From positions 4,862,501 through 4,926,500 of the forward strand of contig NZ_BCQA01000001.1 of the NCBI RefSeq assembly GCF_001748145.1: 64,000 nt of DNA. Direction: 5' to 3'. The translations under genes were made by a program, and so were the position numbers. The notes beneath the pieces were generated by a model. That model saw only the letters and a program-made list of their open reading frames with translations. It made no database searches and was not told the DNA's origin. Each line of letters begins with the position of its first letter. The stretch's first letter is position 1. Positions 21,055 to 30,948 of this stretch are shown one piece after another. Source of the stretch: Bosea sp. BIWAKO-01 (GTDB taxonomy: Bacteria > Pseudomonadota > Alphaproteobacteria > Rhizobiales > Beijerinckiaceae).

Positions 21055-22194
21055 TCAGGCGACGGTCACGCGCCCGCGGGAAATCTTCAGGCTCAGCTGC
21101 CCGTTCTTCAGCGCCAGTGCCTTGTTGCCGAAGACCTCGCGGCGCCAGCCTTGCAGTGCCGGTACATCGGCCAGGTCGTCCGAGGCGATGGCCTCGAGAT
21201 CATCGGTCGAGGCCAGGATCTTGGGCGCGACGCGTTCGGCATCGGCGGTCGCCTTCAGCAACACCTTGAGCAGGTCGAGCACGGCGCCATTGGTCGGGCG
21301 TCCGCGCTCGCGTTCAAGACGGGGCAGGGTCCGCGGATCGAGCGCCAGGCCGCGCTCGATCGCCGCGAGCACCTCGCCGCCGGCGCGCGAGCGCTCGAAG
21401 CCGTTCGGCACGGAGCGAAGCTCCGCCAGCGCCTCGACCGAGCGCGGACCGCGCTGGACGATATCCATCAGCGCATCGTCCTTCAGCACCCGCTGGCGCG
21501 GCACGTCGCGGCTTTGCGCCTCCCGCTCCCGCCAGGCGGCGATCTCCATCAGCAGCGCAACTTCCTTGGGCTTGCGAATCCGGCCCTTCAGGCGCTGCCA
21601 GGCGTTCTCGGGCCTGACCTCATAGGTGGCCGGCGAATTCAGGATCGCCATTTCCTCGGCAACCCAGGCCTCGCGGCCGCTGGCGGCGAGATCGGCGGCG
21701 AGAGCGAGATAGATGTCACGCAGATAGGTGACATCGGACTCGGCATAGGTCAGCTGCGCCTCGGTCAGCGGACGGCGCGACCAGTCGGTGAAGCGCGAGG
21801 ATTTGTCGATCCGCGCCTTGGCGAGGTCGTTGGCGAGCTGCTCGTAGCCGACGGAGTCGCCGTAGCCGCACACCATCGCGGCGACCTGGGTGTCGAAGAG
21901 CGGGGTCGGGAGCATCTTGCCGATGATCCAGATGATCTCGAGGTCCTGCCGTGCGGCGTGGAACACCTTGACGACGTTCTGGTCGGCCATCAGCGCCAGG
22001 AAGGGCGCGAGGTCGATTTCGGGTGCGAGCGGATCGACAAGCACCGCCTCGTCGGGCGAGGCGAGCTGGATCAGGCAGAGCTTCGGATAATAGGTCGTCT
22101 CCCGCAGGAATTCGGTGTCGACCGTGACGAAGGGATGCTGGGCCAGCCGCGCGCACGCCTCGGCCAGATCCTGTGTGGTGGTGATGAGGCTCAT
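21055..22194 (-). CDS. rnd: Ribonuclease D
   Basis: 3'-5' exoribonuclease involved in tRNA and structured RNA maturation. The 379-residue protein has the DEDDy exonuclease motifs: [10 protein letters not shown] (first Asp and Glu), [12 protein letters not shown] with the conserved Asp of motif II, and [13 protein letters not shown] for the Tyr/Asp pair of motif III. An HRDC-type helical region follows ([20 protein letters not shown]). The ATG at 22192-22194 begins [10 protein letters not shown], which matches the family; the open frame upstream to 22314 is unlikely to be translated. It is divergent from aspS. Confidence 0.95.
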   Translation of the reverse strand: MSLITTTQDLAEACARLAQHPFVTVDTEFLRETTYYPKLCLIQLASPDEAVLVDPLAPEIDLAPFLALMADQNVVKVFHAARQDLEIIWIIGKMLPTPLFDTQVAAMVCGYGDSVGYEQLANDLAKARIDKSSRFTDWSRRPLTEAQLTYAESDVTYLRDIYLALAADLAASGREAWVAEEMAILNSPATYEVRPENAWQRLKGRIRKPKEVALLMEIAAWREREAQSRDVPRQRVLKDDALMDIVQRGPRSVEALAELRSVPNGFERSRAGGEVLAAIERGLALDPRTLPRLERERGRPTNGAVLDLLKVLLKATADAERVAPKILASTDDLEAIASDDLADVPALQGWRREVFGNKALALKNGQLSLKISRGRVTVA

Positions 22195-22514
22195 GATTAG
22201 CGGCTTAGCGGAGGAACGGGTTGTCCGTCGAGTCCGCGTTTCATGCTTCTGCTCGTTGGCGCCGCATGACCTGCAGAAGAACTGGCCTGTCCCCCGGGGT
22301 CCGGGCAAGGTCATCTGCCTGGTCTACGTATCGAAACCTTCACACCATGGCGCGCCGGCCTCTGCCGCCTCCTGCGGCGAACAGCTGGAATGCCAGCTTC
22401 GCGCATCACGATTGTCGCTGCCATTCTTGACAATCCGCGCGCCTGCGTGTGCTTACGCCGAAGGTTTCAGCTGGCCTTGCGCCGGCTCCTTCGCATTTCC
22501 GAGAGACGAGTCCC
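22195..22514. promoter_or_regulatory. Divergent promoter region, rnd / aspS
   Basis: About 320 bases between divergent genes. A TTGACA hexamer at 22427-22432 is followed after 17 bases by the weak TGCTTA, a possible aspS promoter that leaves a leader of about 65 bases. No T-box or riboswitch structure was recognised. The upstream in-frame GTG at 22449 does not extend the AspRS homology. Confidence 0.35.
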
Positions 22515-24296
<1,782 letters not shown>

Positions 24297-24304
24297 TCCC
24301 CGCC

Positions 24305-24676
24305 ATGCCTGCCCCGACCGGAGCGCGCTTGCCCGCGCTCGCCTGCCTGCTCGCGCTGCCGCTAACCGCCTGTGTCACCGCCGCGCCCCATACAAGCTCG
24401 GGGCGGGCGGCTGAGCTTGCCAATCTGGTCTCGCGCTCGATCGCCTGCCGTGCCGGGGCACCACGCAGCAGCACGCTCGACCGCTTCCTCGACGCCGAGC
24501 GTGCCCGCGGCGCGACACCGGAGCAGATCGCAGGAGCGCGCTCGACCTATGTCACCGTCTCGGAGGCGGCGACCATCAATCAGGATGTCCGGCCCGAAGC
24601 CTGCTCTGCGGAAGAACGCAGCTCCTTGAAGCCACGCATGGCGCGGGTCCGGGCAGGCGACTTCAGCGGGCTCTGA
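24305..24676 (+). CDS. Small lipoprotein, first of a tandem pair
   Basis: Predicted 123-residue lipoprotein of unknown function. The N-terminal hydrophobic segment ends in the lipobox LTAC with Cys23 as the lipidation site. The mature part contains VSRSIACRAG and, near the end, EACSAEERSS: two cysteines about 60 residues apart. The next gene encodes a protein with the same arrangement (VSRGYDCGVA ... RHCDAAERSA), so the two are probably diverged tandem copies. It starts eight bases after aspS and is likely in one transcript with it. No family was recognised. Confidence 0.7.
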   Translation: MPAPTGARLPALACLLALPLTACVTAAPHTSSGRAAELANLVSRSIACRAGAPRSSTLDRFLDAERARGATPEQIAGARSTYVTVSEAATINQDVRPEACSAEERSSLKPRMARVRAGDFSGL

Positions 24677-24688
24677 GCGCGATCAGCC

Positions 24689-24991
24689 ATGCCCTTCGCC
24701 AGAGCCTTCCTCTGCAGCCTGCTTCTGCCTGCGCTTGCGGCCTGCACGACGACTGCCGGTCCAGTGCCTGGCACGGCGGAGTTTGCGGCCGTCAAAGTCT
24801 CGCGCGGCTATGATTGCGGTGTCGCCGTCGATCGCCGCCGTGTGATGGCGGGGCTTGCCCCGGCCGAGCGCGGACGCTTCGTCGCCGTCAATGCCAGCCT
24901 CGCGGTGAAGTCCTACAAGGCGCCGCGCCACTGCGACGCCGCCGAGCGCAGCGCGGTTCAACACGAGCTTGCCACACTCACGCGGCGCTGA
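24689..24991 (+). CDS. Small lipoprotein, second of a tandem pair
   Basis: Predicted 100-residue lipoprotein of unknown function. The signal sequence ends in the lipobox LAAC (Cys19). The mature domain has VSRGYDCGVAVDRRR, LAPAERGRF and RHCDAAERSAVQHEL, which align with its neighbour upstream, including the two cysteines and the C-[S/D]-A-[A/E]-ERS element. It starts 12 bases after that gene. The mature region is only about 80 residues, small enough for an outer-membrane accessory or periplasmic binding role, but nothing in the sequence points to one. Confidence 0.68.
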   Translation: MPFARAFLCSLLLPALAACTTTAGPVPGTAEFAAVKVSRGYDCGVAVDRRRVMAGLAPAERGRFVAVNASLAVKSYKAPRHCDAAERSAVQHELATLTRR

Positions 24992-25034
24992 ATTCTGCTT
25001 GCCTGCCGGGGGCGATCCCGGCCAGAAGGCAGGA

Positions 25035-25934
25035 ATGCCGCCCGCGAACGAGTTGCTCCCGCTCCACGAAACCGTCACCGCGGTCGTCGTCGCCTATGAC
25101 AGCGCCGATGTCCTGCCGGCCTGCCTGGATGCGCTGCGGCGCGAAGGTGTGCCTGCCATCGTCGTCGACAATGCCAGCGGTGACGATTCGGCCGCGATCG
25201 CGCGGGCGCATGGCGCAACGGTGATCGCGAGCCCCAGGAATGAAGGCTATGGCCGAGCCAACAATCTCGGCATCGCTGCCTGCCGCACTCCCTATGCCCT
25301 GGTCGTCAATCCCGACCTCGTGCTGCAGCCTGGCGCCATGGCAGGGTTGCTGGCTGCCGCTGGGCGCTACCCCGATGCCGGGATGCTGGCTCCGCGCATT
25401 GTCGAGCCGTCAGGGCGCATCTTCATCCAGCCGCGGTCGCTGCTGTCCCCGGCTCATCTGAATCATTCCGGCGCGGCAATCGTACCGGAGGGGGATGCCT
25501 GCCTGCCGTTTCTCTCGGGCGCCTGCCTCCTGCTCCGCTGCGAGGTCTTCGAAGCGCTAGGTGGTTTCGATCCGCGAATCTTCCTGTTCTACGAGGATGA
25601 CGATCTTTGTCGCCGGATGAGGGACGCCGGCCATGCGCTCGTGCATGTGCACGAGGCGCAGGCTCATCACGCGCGCGGCCGTTCCAGCAAGCCCAGCCCC
25701 GGCCGCCGCTTCAACGCACGCTGGCATCTCGCCTGGTCGCACGCCTATATCGCGGCCAAGTACGGGCAAGCCGGGCCGTCGTCCCTTGCGATTTTCGAAA
25801 ACATCGCAAAGACAGTTGGTTACGCCCTGATCTTTAACCGCCTCAAGATGATGGCGCATGCCGGATCGGCCGTTGGCGCGCTGGACTGGCGGCGAGGGCG
25901 GACGGCGCTCTCGCGGCAGGGCCTGGACGAATAG
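25035..25934 (+). CDS. Family 2 glycosyltransferase (rhamnosyltransferase-like)
   Basis: Cytoplasmic GT-A glycosyltransferase of 299 residues. The N-terminus has VTAVVVAYDSADVLPACLDAL and VVDNASGDDS, then NEGYGRANNLGIAA and the donor/metal site VVNPDLVL. The FLSGACLLLRCEVFEALGGFDPRIFLFYEDDDLCRRM block is the usual acceptor-side ED-[D/E]-D motif of rhamnosyl- or related transferases building surface polysaccharide. The donor sugar is not determined. I start at the ATG at 25035 with GAAGG upstream; the longer frame from 24969 overlaps the lipoprotein gene. It converges on the methyltransferase gene, ten bases away. Confidence 0.88.
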   Translation: MPPANELLPLHETVTAVVVAYDSADVLPACLDALRREGVPAIVVDNASGDDSAAIARAHGATVIASPRNEGYGRANNLGIAACRTPYALVVNPDLVLQPGAMAGLLAAAGRYPDAGMLAPRIVEPSGRIFIQPRSLLSPAHLNHSGAAIVPEGDACLPFLSGACLLLRCEVFEALGGFDPRIFLFYEDDDLCRRMRDAGHALVHVHEAQAHHARGRSSKPSPGRRFNARWHLAWSHAYIAAKYGQAGPSSLAIFENIAKTVGYALIFNRLKMMAHAGSAVGALDWRRGRTALSRQGLDE

Positions 25935-25944
25935 CTCGCGCGCC

Positions 25945-26763
25945 TTAGAGGTGCAGGTCCTTCATGGGGGTGGTGATGATCCTGCGGATCTCGCGCAACT
26001 GCCTGAAGACCAGCCGTGCCTTGCGCAGCACGTTGCTGTCGGCCGCGAGCAACTCGGCCTCGCGTGCGGCAAAGGCGGCTTTGCCCTGCAGGGCAGGGAT
26101 TGGGCTCAGCGGCAGCGGCGTGTTCGGCAGGGTCGAGAGGTCGAGCTCCGCCAGAGCCGGCTCGGCTCCGCGAAGGCTCTTGCCGATCACGCTGCGCGCC
26201 GCGTCGAGGCGGGTTGCGGCGGCATCCCGGACCGGCTTCTGCATCACGGCGCTGGAATCGCGCCACTGGATGCCCCTTCGATAGGCCGGAACCCATTGCA
26301 CCTGGGCTTCGAGCAGGTTCAGCCCGGCATAGCGGGCGAGCGCTGGGAAGGCATCGTCATAGAAGCGCCAGCAATCGACGGGGAAGCGGTGCCGTGGACC
26401 GCCGCCTGGCGAGGTGATGAACGCGAGTCCATTGCCCTTCAGCACGCGCGAAATCTCAAGGATGGTGATCCAGAAATACTCTGCATGCTCGAAGACCTCC
26501 GAGCAGGTCACGACATCGACCGAGCCGGTGGCGATCTCTTTCCAGTCATAGGGATCGGCCACCGCCACATCGACGTTCAGCCCCGGCTCGATGTCCATGC
26601 CGACAAGTTTCCAGGCCGGGTTCGACATGACGTCGCGGTTGGACAGGCTCTGTCCGTCGACGATGGCCGAGCCGACGTCGAGCACGGTTAGCGGCGAGGT
26701 CTCGACGGCGGAGAGATAGGCCTTGCGGAAGACCCGCGCCTTGTCGTTGGCAGAATCATGCAT
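25945..26763 (-). CDS. Class I SAM-dependent methyltransferase
   Basis: Predicted methyltransferase of 272 residues. The N-terminal half has a Rossmann-type SAM site: LTVLDVGSAIVDG (motif I), KLVGMDIEPG with the acidic residue that binds the ribose, and VDVVTCSEVFEHAEYFW followed by EISRVLKGNGLAFITSPGGG. The C-terminal 100 residues are helical and charged and resemble nothing I recognise. The target is unknown; the neighbouring acetyltransferase and glycosyltransferase suggest a surface sugar or lipid. It is the last gene of a three-gene minus-strand run starting at 29339. Confidence 0.82.
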   Translation of the reverse strand: MHDSANDKARVFRKAYLSAVETSPLTVLDVGSAIVDGQSLSNRDVMSNPAWKLVGMDIEPGLNVDVAVADPYDWKEIATGSVDVVTCSEVFEHAEYFWITILEISRVLKGNGLAFITSPGGGPRHRFPVDCWRFYDDAFPALARYAGLNLLEAQVQWVPAYRRGIQWRDSSAVMQKPVRDAAATRLDAARSVIGKSLRGAEPALAELDLSTLPNTPLPLSPIPALQGKAAFAAREAELLAADSNVLRKARLVFRQLREIRRIITTPMKDLHL

Positions 26764-26830
26764 GGGGGCGGTCCGGCAATGGAGGGAGGCCGTATCGGAG
26801 GGGGAGCCTTCGATCCTGAACGGCGAACTA

Positions 26831-27526
26831 TCAGGAAACGGCTCTCGGAGGCAAATCCTCGATCCTGTCGGACATCAAGACCGGGATCAGCCGTCTGATG
26901 TCGGCCTCGGGCCAGGCCCACCATTGGCTCGCCAGCAGGGTCGCGATCTTCTCCTCCGTCAGGCGGTGCCGCAGAAGCCGTGCCGGATTGCCGGCGACGA
27001 CGCCATAGGGCGGAACATCCTTCGTGACGACGGCGCGGGCGCCGATGACGGCGCCATGGCCGATCCGGACCCCGGACAGGATCAGCGCCTGCGACCCGAG
27101 CCAGACATCATGTCCGATGACGACATCGCCGCGCGAGACCTGATTGCCTGGATGGTCCTTCGCTTCGGGCCATAGGCGTGGGTAGTCGTGGAATGGGTAG
27201 GTCGTCGCCCATTCCGTGCGGTGGTTGCCGCCGAGCAGAATCTCGACCCCGTCTCCGACGGAGCCGTAGCGTCCGATGATCAGGCGCGCCCCGCTTCCGG
27301 CGAAGCGCACCTTCGGCCGACCATATGTGTAGCGTCCGACAACGATCTGCCCCGGGTGCCGAGCGATCAGGTTGGCCAGATATAACCGGGCCTGGTTGTC
27401 CGGGTTGAAGCGCCGGCGCAGGAAGCTGCGCGGGCCCTGCGGCAAGCCGGCCCACCACGCTGCGATCGCGGAGGGCCGCCAGGACTCGTCTTCGGGAAGA
27501 AGATCGACAGACGCGTTATTCGGCAT
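26831..27526 (-). CDS. CatB-type hexapeptide O-acetyltransferase
   Basis: Predicted acetyl-CoA-dependent O-acetyltransferase of 231 residues with a left-handed beta-helix. Evidence is the hexapeptide-repeat series IIGRYGSVGDGVEILLGGNHRTEWATTYPF, where the histidine near the loop is the usual catalytic residue, then VVIGHDVWLGSQALILSGVRIGHGAVIGARAVVTKDVPPYGVVAGNPAR, typical of the xenobiotic/capsule acetyltransferases. The ATG at 27524-27526 starts MPNNASV and overlaps the end of the upstream gene by 11 bases, indicating coupled translation. Substrate may be a surface polysaccharide rather than an antibiotic. Confidence 0.85.
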   Translation of the reverse strand: MPNNASVDLLPEDESWRPSAIAAWWAGLPQGPRSFLRRRFNPDNQARLYLANLIARHPGQIVVGRYTYGRPKVRFAGSGARLIIGRYGSVGDGVEILLGGNHRTEWATTYPFHDYPRLWPEAKDHPGNQVSRGDVVIGHDVWLGSQALILSGVRIGHGAVIGARAVVTKDVPPYGVVAGNPARLLRHRLTEEKIATLLASQWWAWPEADIRRLIPVLMSDRIEDLPPRAVS

Positions 27527-29339
27527 TGGCCTTGAGGTCGATCTTGTCGAAGATCTCGGTCGGATCGGTGATCGTGAGGACGTCGGCGAGGCCGAGACCC
27601 CCTCTCGCCTTCGCACTGGCCTGGACGGTCAGAGTGCCTGGCTTCGCCGCAAAGCGCGAGACCGCCGCAGTCAAGGCCTTCGCCGCATCGGAAGGGCCGA
27701 GGACCGCGGCAAGGCCGAGGCTGGCCATCATCGCATATTCGCGCCGCAGATCGTCGGGCTTGCGCTTGTTCTTGCGGGCCTCGTTCTCAATGAACTTCTC
27801 GAGCAGACCGAGATTCTTCAGCTTGGCATCGAGGCTGCGGGCCGTCGCGCCGAGCGCGGCAACCTGTGCGAGCGCAAGATCGCTGGAGAACAGGTCCTTG
27901 GTGACGTTGCCGAGCGTGCCGGACGCCTCGAACTGTGCCATGCCGGCACCACCGAGAGAGAGTGTGCGGATAGCCAACTCGTTGCGTGCGGCGTCCCAGG
28001 CGAGGTCGAGCTTCGCCGAGAGGTCGAGCGTACGGTAGCCCATGGCGATCAGATCCGCGGCTGCGGGATTGCCGGTTGCCTCGCTGACCGGGGCGGTGAG
28101 CTTGTCGATCGTCAAGGTAAGCTTGGTCGGGATGCCGTTGATCTGGTCGGCTGCAGCAATCTCGAAGGTGCCGAGTCCGACCTGGATCGGGGCCTGCGCG
28201 GGCTGCGGCACCTCGACCGAGAGCCCGGCAAGCCGGATCGTGCCGAGGGTCGGGATCAGCTTGCGAAAATCGAGCGATTCGATCTCGGATTCGGGCTTGG
28301 CCAGGAGCTCCTTCAAGCCCTTGACCATCGGCGCCAGCGAAAAGCCGGAATAACCCAGGGACTGGAACGCTCCCTTGGCGCCAGCACCGGCAAAGGAGAA
28401 GCCTTCCATGACATAGCCGGACTTTGCCGGCGTATCTTCGCCATAGGCCACCCTGGCGATTTTCAGGTTCATGGCGACGGGCGCTTCGCCCAGATTTGGC
28501 GGAACCGAGAAGGCCACCACCATATCGCGGGCCTCGCCGCTGCCATAGTCGATGGTATCGAACAGGGAGAACATGGCGAGCGCCATGCGCTTGTCGGCCT
28601 CGAGCCGAGCCGGGTCGCTGTGGTCCTTCGGGCCGACCCCTGCCTTCTGGTCAGCCTCCGCCTGCGCGAGGATCCGCGCCAGAAGCTCGCCTGCCGGCTC
28701 GTCTCCGACCCGCATCTTGAAGTCGCGACCTGTCGTCATGCCGAGTGAGATCTTGCCGAGCTGGCCCAGATCGATCAGGTAACCTTCCTGTTCGAAGCGG
28801 CCGAAGATCGGCTGCATGGCTTCTTCCACGCCGGGCTTGGCGCGCTCGCTCAGCACGCGTGCGAGATGGCGCATGTCGAACGCTTCAAAGCTGATGCGCT
28901 TGATCTCGCCCTTTATCGCGCCTGCCGGCCCACCGGTTGCGGATATCGCGCCACCTGCTGCCGAGCCACGGCTGATCCTGCCGTCGCGAATCTCGCTGAA
29001 GCGGATGTCGCGATAGGTCGTGACCTGCCTTTGCGGCCCGAAAACCTGCTCGACCGTCAATTCGGGAGCGCTGATTTCCGATGCGGTGAGGCGGCCTGTC
29101 CGGGAGACCACGCTCTCGCCGGTGCTGCCGTTGAACAGCGAGGCAAAGGCTTCGCGCTCAAGGCTTGAGCCCTTCACATCGACCTTCGGTATGGCGACGA
29201 CGACCGCGCCGAGGTCCAGGCGGATATTGTCGATCTGGAAATCGGCTGCCCAGGACGGCTGTGCCAGAACGAGGATAAAGGCCGCAGCCGCGGTCATGCG
29301 CAGGCGGCGCATGGGGCTGCGTAGGGTCGACGTGATCAT
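27516..29339 (-). CDS. Exported protein of unknown function, 607 residues
   Basis: I do not recognise the family. A basic N-terminus with a hydrophobic core ending SWAA-DF is a good Sec signal peptide, and no later membrane segment is evident, so the product should be periplasmic or surface-exposed. The mature part looks built of alternating beta-strand sequences in two similar halves: each has an IRL/VDV-type strand entry, a segment on ...LARVLSERAKPG or LKELLAKP, and repeated Leu/Ile-Ala-Gly stretches. ATG at 29337-29339 has GGAG seven bases upstream. First gene of a run with the acetyltransferase (11-base overlap) and methyltransferase, which suggests a common envelope role. Confidence 0.75.
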   Translation of the reverse strand: MITSTLRSPMRRLRMTAAAAFILVLAQPSWAADFQIDNIRLDLGAVVVAIPKVDVKGSSLEREAFASLFNGSTGESVVSRTGRLTASEISAPELTVEQVFGPQRQVTTYRDIRFSEIRDGRISRGSAAGGAISATGGPAGAIKGEIKRISFEAFDMRHLARVLSERAKPGVEEAMQPIFGRFEQEGYLIDLGQLGKISLGMTTGRDFKMRVGDEPAGELLARILAQAEADQKAGVGPKDHSDPARLEADKRMALAMFSLFDTIDYGSGEARDMVVAFSVPPNLGEAPVAMNLKIARVAYGEDTPAKSGYVMEGFSFAGAGAKGAFQSLGYSGFSLAPMVKGLKELLAKPESEIESLDFRKLIPTLGTIRLAGLSVEVPQPAQAPIQVGLGTFEIAAADQINGIPTKLTLTIDKLTAPVSEATGNPAAADLIAMGYRTLDLSAKLDLAWDAARNELAIRTLSLGGAGMAQFEASGTLGNVTKDLFSSDLALAQVAALGATARSLDAKLKNLGLLEKFIENEARKNKRKPDDLRREYAMMASLGLAAVLGPSDAAKALTAAVSRFAAKPGTLTVQASAKARGGLGLADVLTITDPTEIFDKIDLKANAE

Positions 29340-29521
29340 GACGGTCTCCAGATGACGGCAGCGAACCTGCCGCAATGCAGCGACGAAGGAAAGACGACTT
29401 GCTCTCGCGGACGCAGGAAAAACTTGACCGCCTCGCTGCGATCTTTCGTATCTGTCTCAGATCCGCCATCCGGCCCGTGCAGGAGCGGTGCGGGCGACGA
29501 ATGCAATGGAGCTTAGAGACG

Positions 29522-29998
29522 ATGCGGTTCGCCCGACGATTCCCCGCAGCCTGCCTTGCCTTGCTGCTTCTGGCTCTTACCCCCGTCATGGCATTCGCCC
29601 AGCAGGCGGCTCCCGCGACCGGGCTGGAAACACTTGCGATCGTCGGCAGCGGGCAGCGCCATGTCTTCCAGGTCGAGGTCATGCGCACGCCCGATCAGCG
29701 AGCGCGCGGCCTGATGCACCGCAATTACATGCCGCCGGACCGCGGCATGCTGTTCGATTTCGGCCGGGTCGAGCCGGTCGCGATGTGGATGCAGAATACC
29801 TTCATTCCGCTCGACATGCTGTTTATCCGCGCTGACGGAACCGTCGTGCGTATCGCAGCGCAGACCGAGCCGCTCTCGACGCGTACGATTCCCTCGGGCG
29901 AGCCGGTGCTCTCGGTCCTCGAGATCAATGGCGGCATCGCCGCCAAGCTCGGCATCAAGCCGGGCGACAAGGTGGAGCATCCGCTCTTCAAGCAGTGA
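29522..29998 (+). CDS. DUF192 family exported protein
   Basis: Predicted 158-residue periplasmic protein. A cleavable signal peptide (FPAACLALLLLALTPVMAFAQ) precedes a complete DUF192 domain with the family hallmarks: RTPDQRARGLMHRNYMP, MLFDFGRVEPVAMWMQNTFIPLDMLFI and a C-terminal GGIAAKLGIKPGDKVEH. The domain is a small beta-barrel of unknown biochemical role, present in many alphaproteobacteria as a single copy. The ATG at 29522 was chosen because it directly precedes the signal peptide; upstream in-frame codons give no sensible N-terminus. Divergent from the 607-residue protein gene. Confidence 0.9.
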   Translation: MRFARRFPAACLALLLLALTPVMAFAQQAAPATGLETLAIVGSGQRHVFQVEVMRTPDQRARGLMHRNYMPPDRGMLFDFGRVEPVAMWMQNTFIPLDMLFIRADGTVVRIAAQTEPLSTRTIPSGEPVLSVLEINGGIAAKLGIKPGDKVEHPLFKQ

Positions 29999-30238
29999 GG
30001 CTGTTTTCGTGCGCAGGGGAGCGCTGCGATCGTCCCTCGAATCCGGTCGGCCAAGCCTGCATTCCCGGTGAACGCGCGGTCCGTGACAGCCACCACCTGA
30101 GGTGGGTCACGCCGTCGGAGCTCTGTGGATTGCGGAAGAAATCTGGCCGCGAATCACAGAATCGCCCACTTCCTTAATCAAAGGCGGTCATCCCGGATTT
30201 CATCCCCCGATACCCAGCACGCTTGCGAAGGACGGATC

Positions 30239-30877
30239 ATGACGACACGTGCCGTGGTCGCAACGCTAGTGATGTGCGTTGCGCTGATCACCGGATTCCA
30301 CCCGGACCAGGCCCATGCCGAGCAGATCGCGGCCGCGACTCGGGGGCGCACGTCGCCACCAGCTGCGTTTCTTACCTTCTGCGCGAAGAACCCGGCCGAA
30401 TGCGCACGATCGGGGCCTGTGGTGCGGAGCGTCCCGCTTTCCCCCCAGCGCCACCGCGAGCTGCAGGAAGTGAATGCGCATGTGAATGCGAGCATTCAGG
30501 AGGTCTCCGACCTGGAGCATCACGGTCAGGAAGATGTGTGGAGCATACCGAGGGATGGTCGGGGCGATTGCGAAGATTTTGCGCTCCTGAAGCGCAAATT
30601 ACTGATTCAGCGCGGCTGGCCATCATCGACATTGCTGATGACGGTTGTCGGAACGCCCGAGGGCGAGGGCCATGCCGTACTGACGGTCGTGACCGATTCG
30701 GGGGATTTCGTTCTGGACAATAAGGGATCGCGCATCCTGCTCTGGTCGCAAACGGGCTATCTCTTCTTCAGCCGGGTGGCGCAGGCCAATCCGCGCCAGT
30801 GGGAAACGATCGACGGCGGGAATGCGAGATTCACCGCAGCGACGCGACACGGGTTCCATCCCCAAGCCGGCCATTAG
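30239..30877 (+). CDS. Transglutaminase-like cysteine peptidase (BTLCP, DUF920)
   Basis: Exported 212-residue protein of the bacterial transglutaminase-like cysteine proteinase family. Signal peptide at residues 1-27 (ending AHA-E). The catalytic triad is visible as Cys111 in RGDCEDFALLKR, His145 in EGEGHAVL and Asp160 in FVLDN. Homologues such as LapG cleave a surface adhesin to release biofilm, but LapG normally has a LapD partner and an adhesin with a TAAG-type site; neither is seen nearby, so this is more likely the stand-alone rhizobial form. ATG at 30239 has GAAGGA upstream. It converges on the glycine-rich protein gene across a terminator. Confidence 0.9.
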   Translation: MTTRAVVATLVMCVALITGFHPDQAHAEQIAAATRGRTSPPAAFLTFCAKNPAECARSGPVVRSVPLSPQRHRELQEVNAHVNASIQEVSDLEHHGQEDVWSIPRDGRGDCEDFALLKRKLLIQRGWPSSTLLMTVVGTPEGEGHAVLTVVTDSGDFVLDNKGSRILLWSQTGYLFFSRVAQANPRQWETIDGGNARFTAATRHGFHPQAGH

Positions 30878-30891
30878 CCGCCAGACAGCAA

Positions 30892-30915
30892 ACGCCCCGG
30901 AGTGACCCGGGGCGT
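30892..30915. terminator. Terminator hairpin between convergent genes
   Basis: Perfect 9-base arms ACGCCCCGG (30892-30900) and CCGGGGCGT (30907-30915) around a 6-base loop, between the stop codons of the cysteine peptidase gene and the glycine-rich protein gene. There is little T on either side, so it may work as a bidirectional mRNA-end hairpin. Confidence 0.7.
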
Positions 30916-30948
30916 GTCGAGTTTCGCATCTACAGAAGACACCTGCGC

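Noticed and set aside
30239..30877. LapG adhesin-release system
   Set aside because: The catalytic triad matches the family, but no LapD-like receptor or TAAG-type adhesin is in the window, and the glycine-rich neighbour has no cleavage motif or retention module that I can see.
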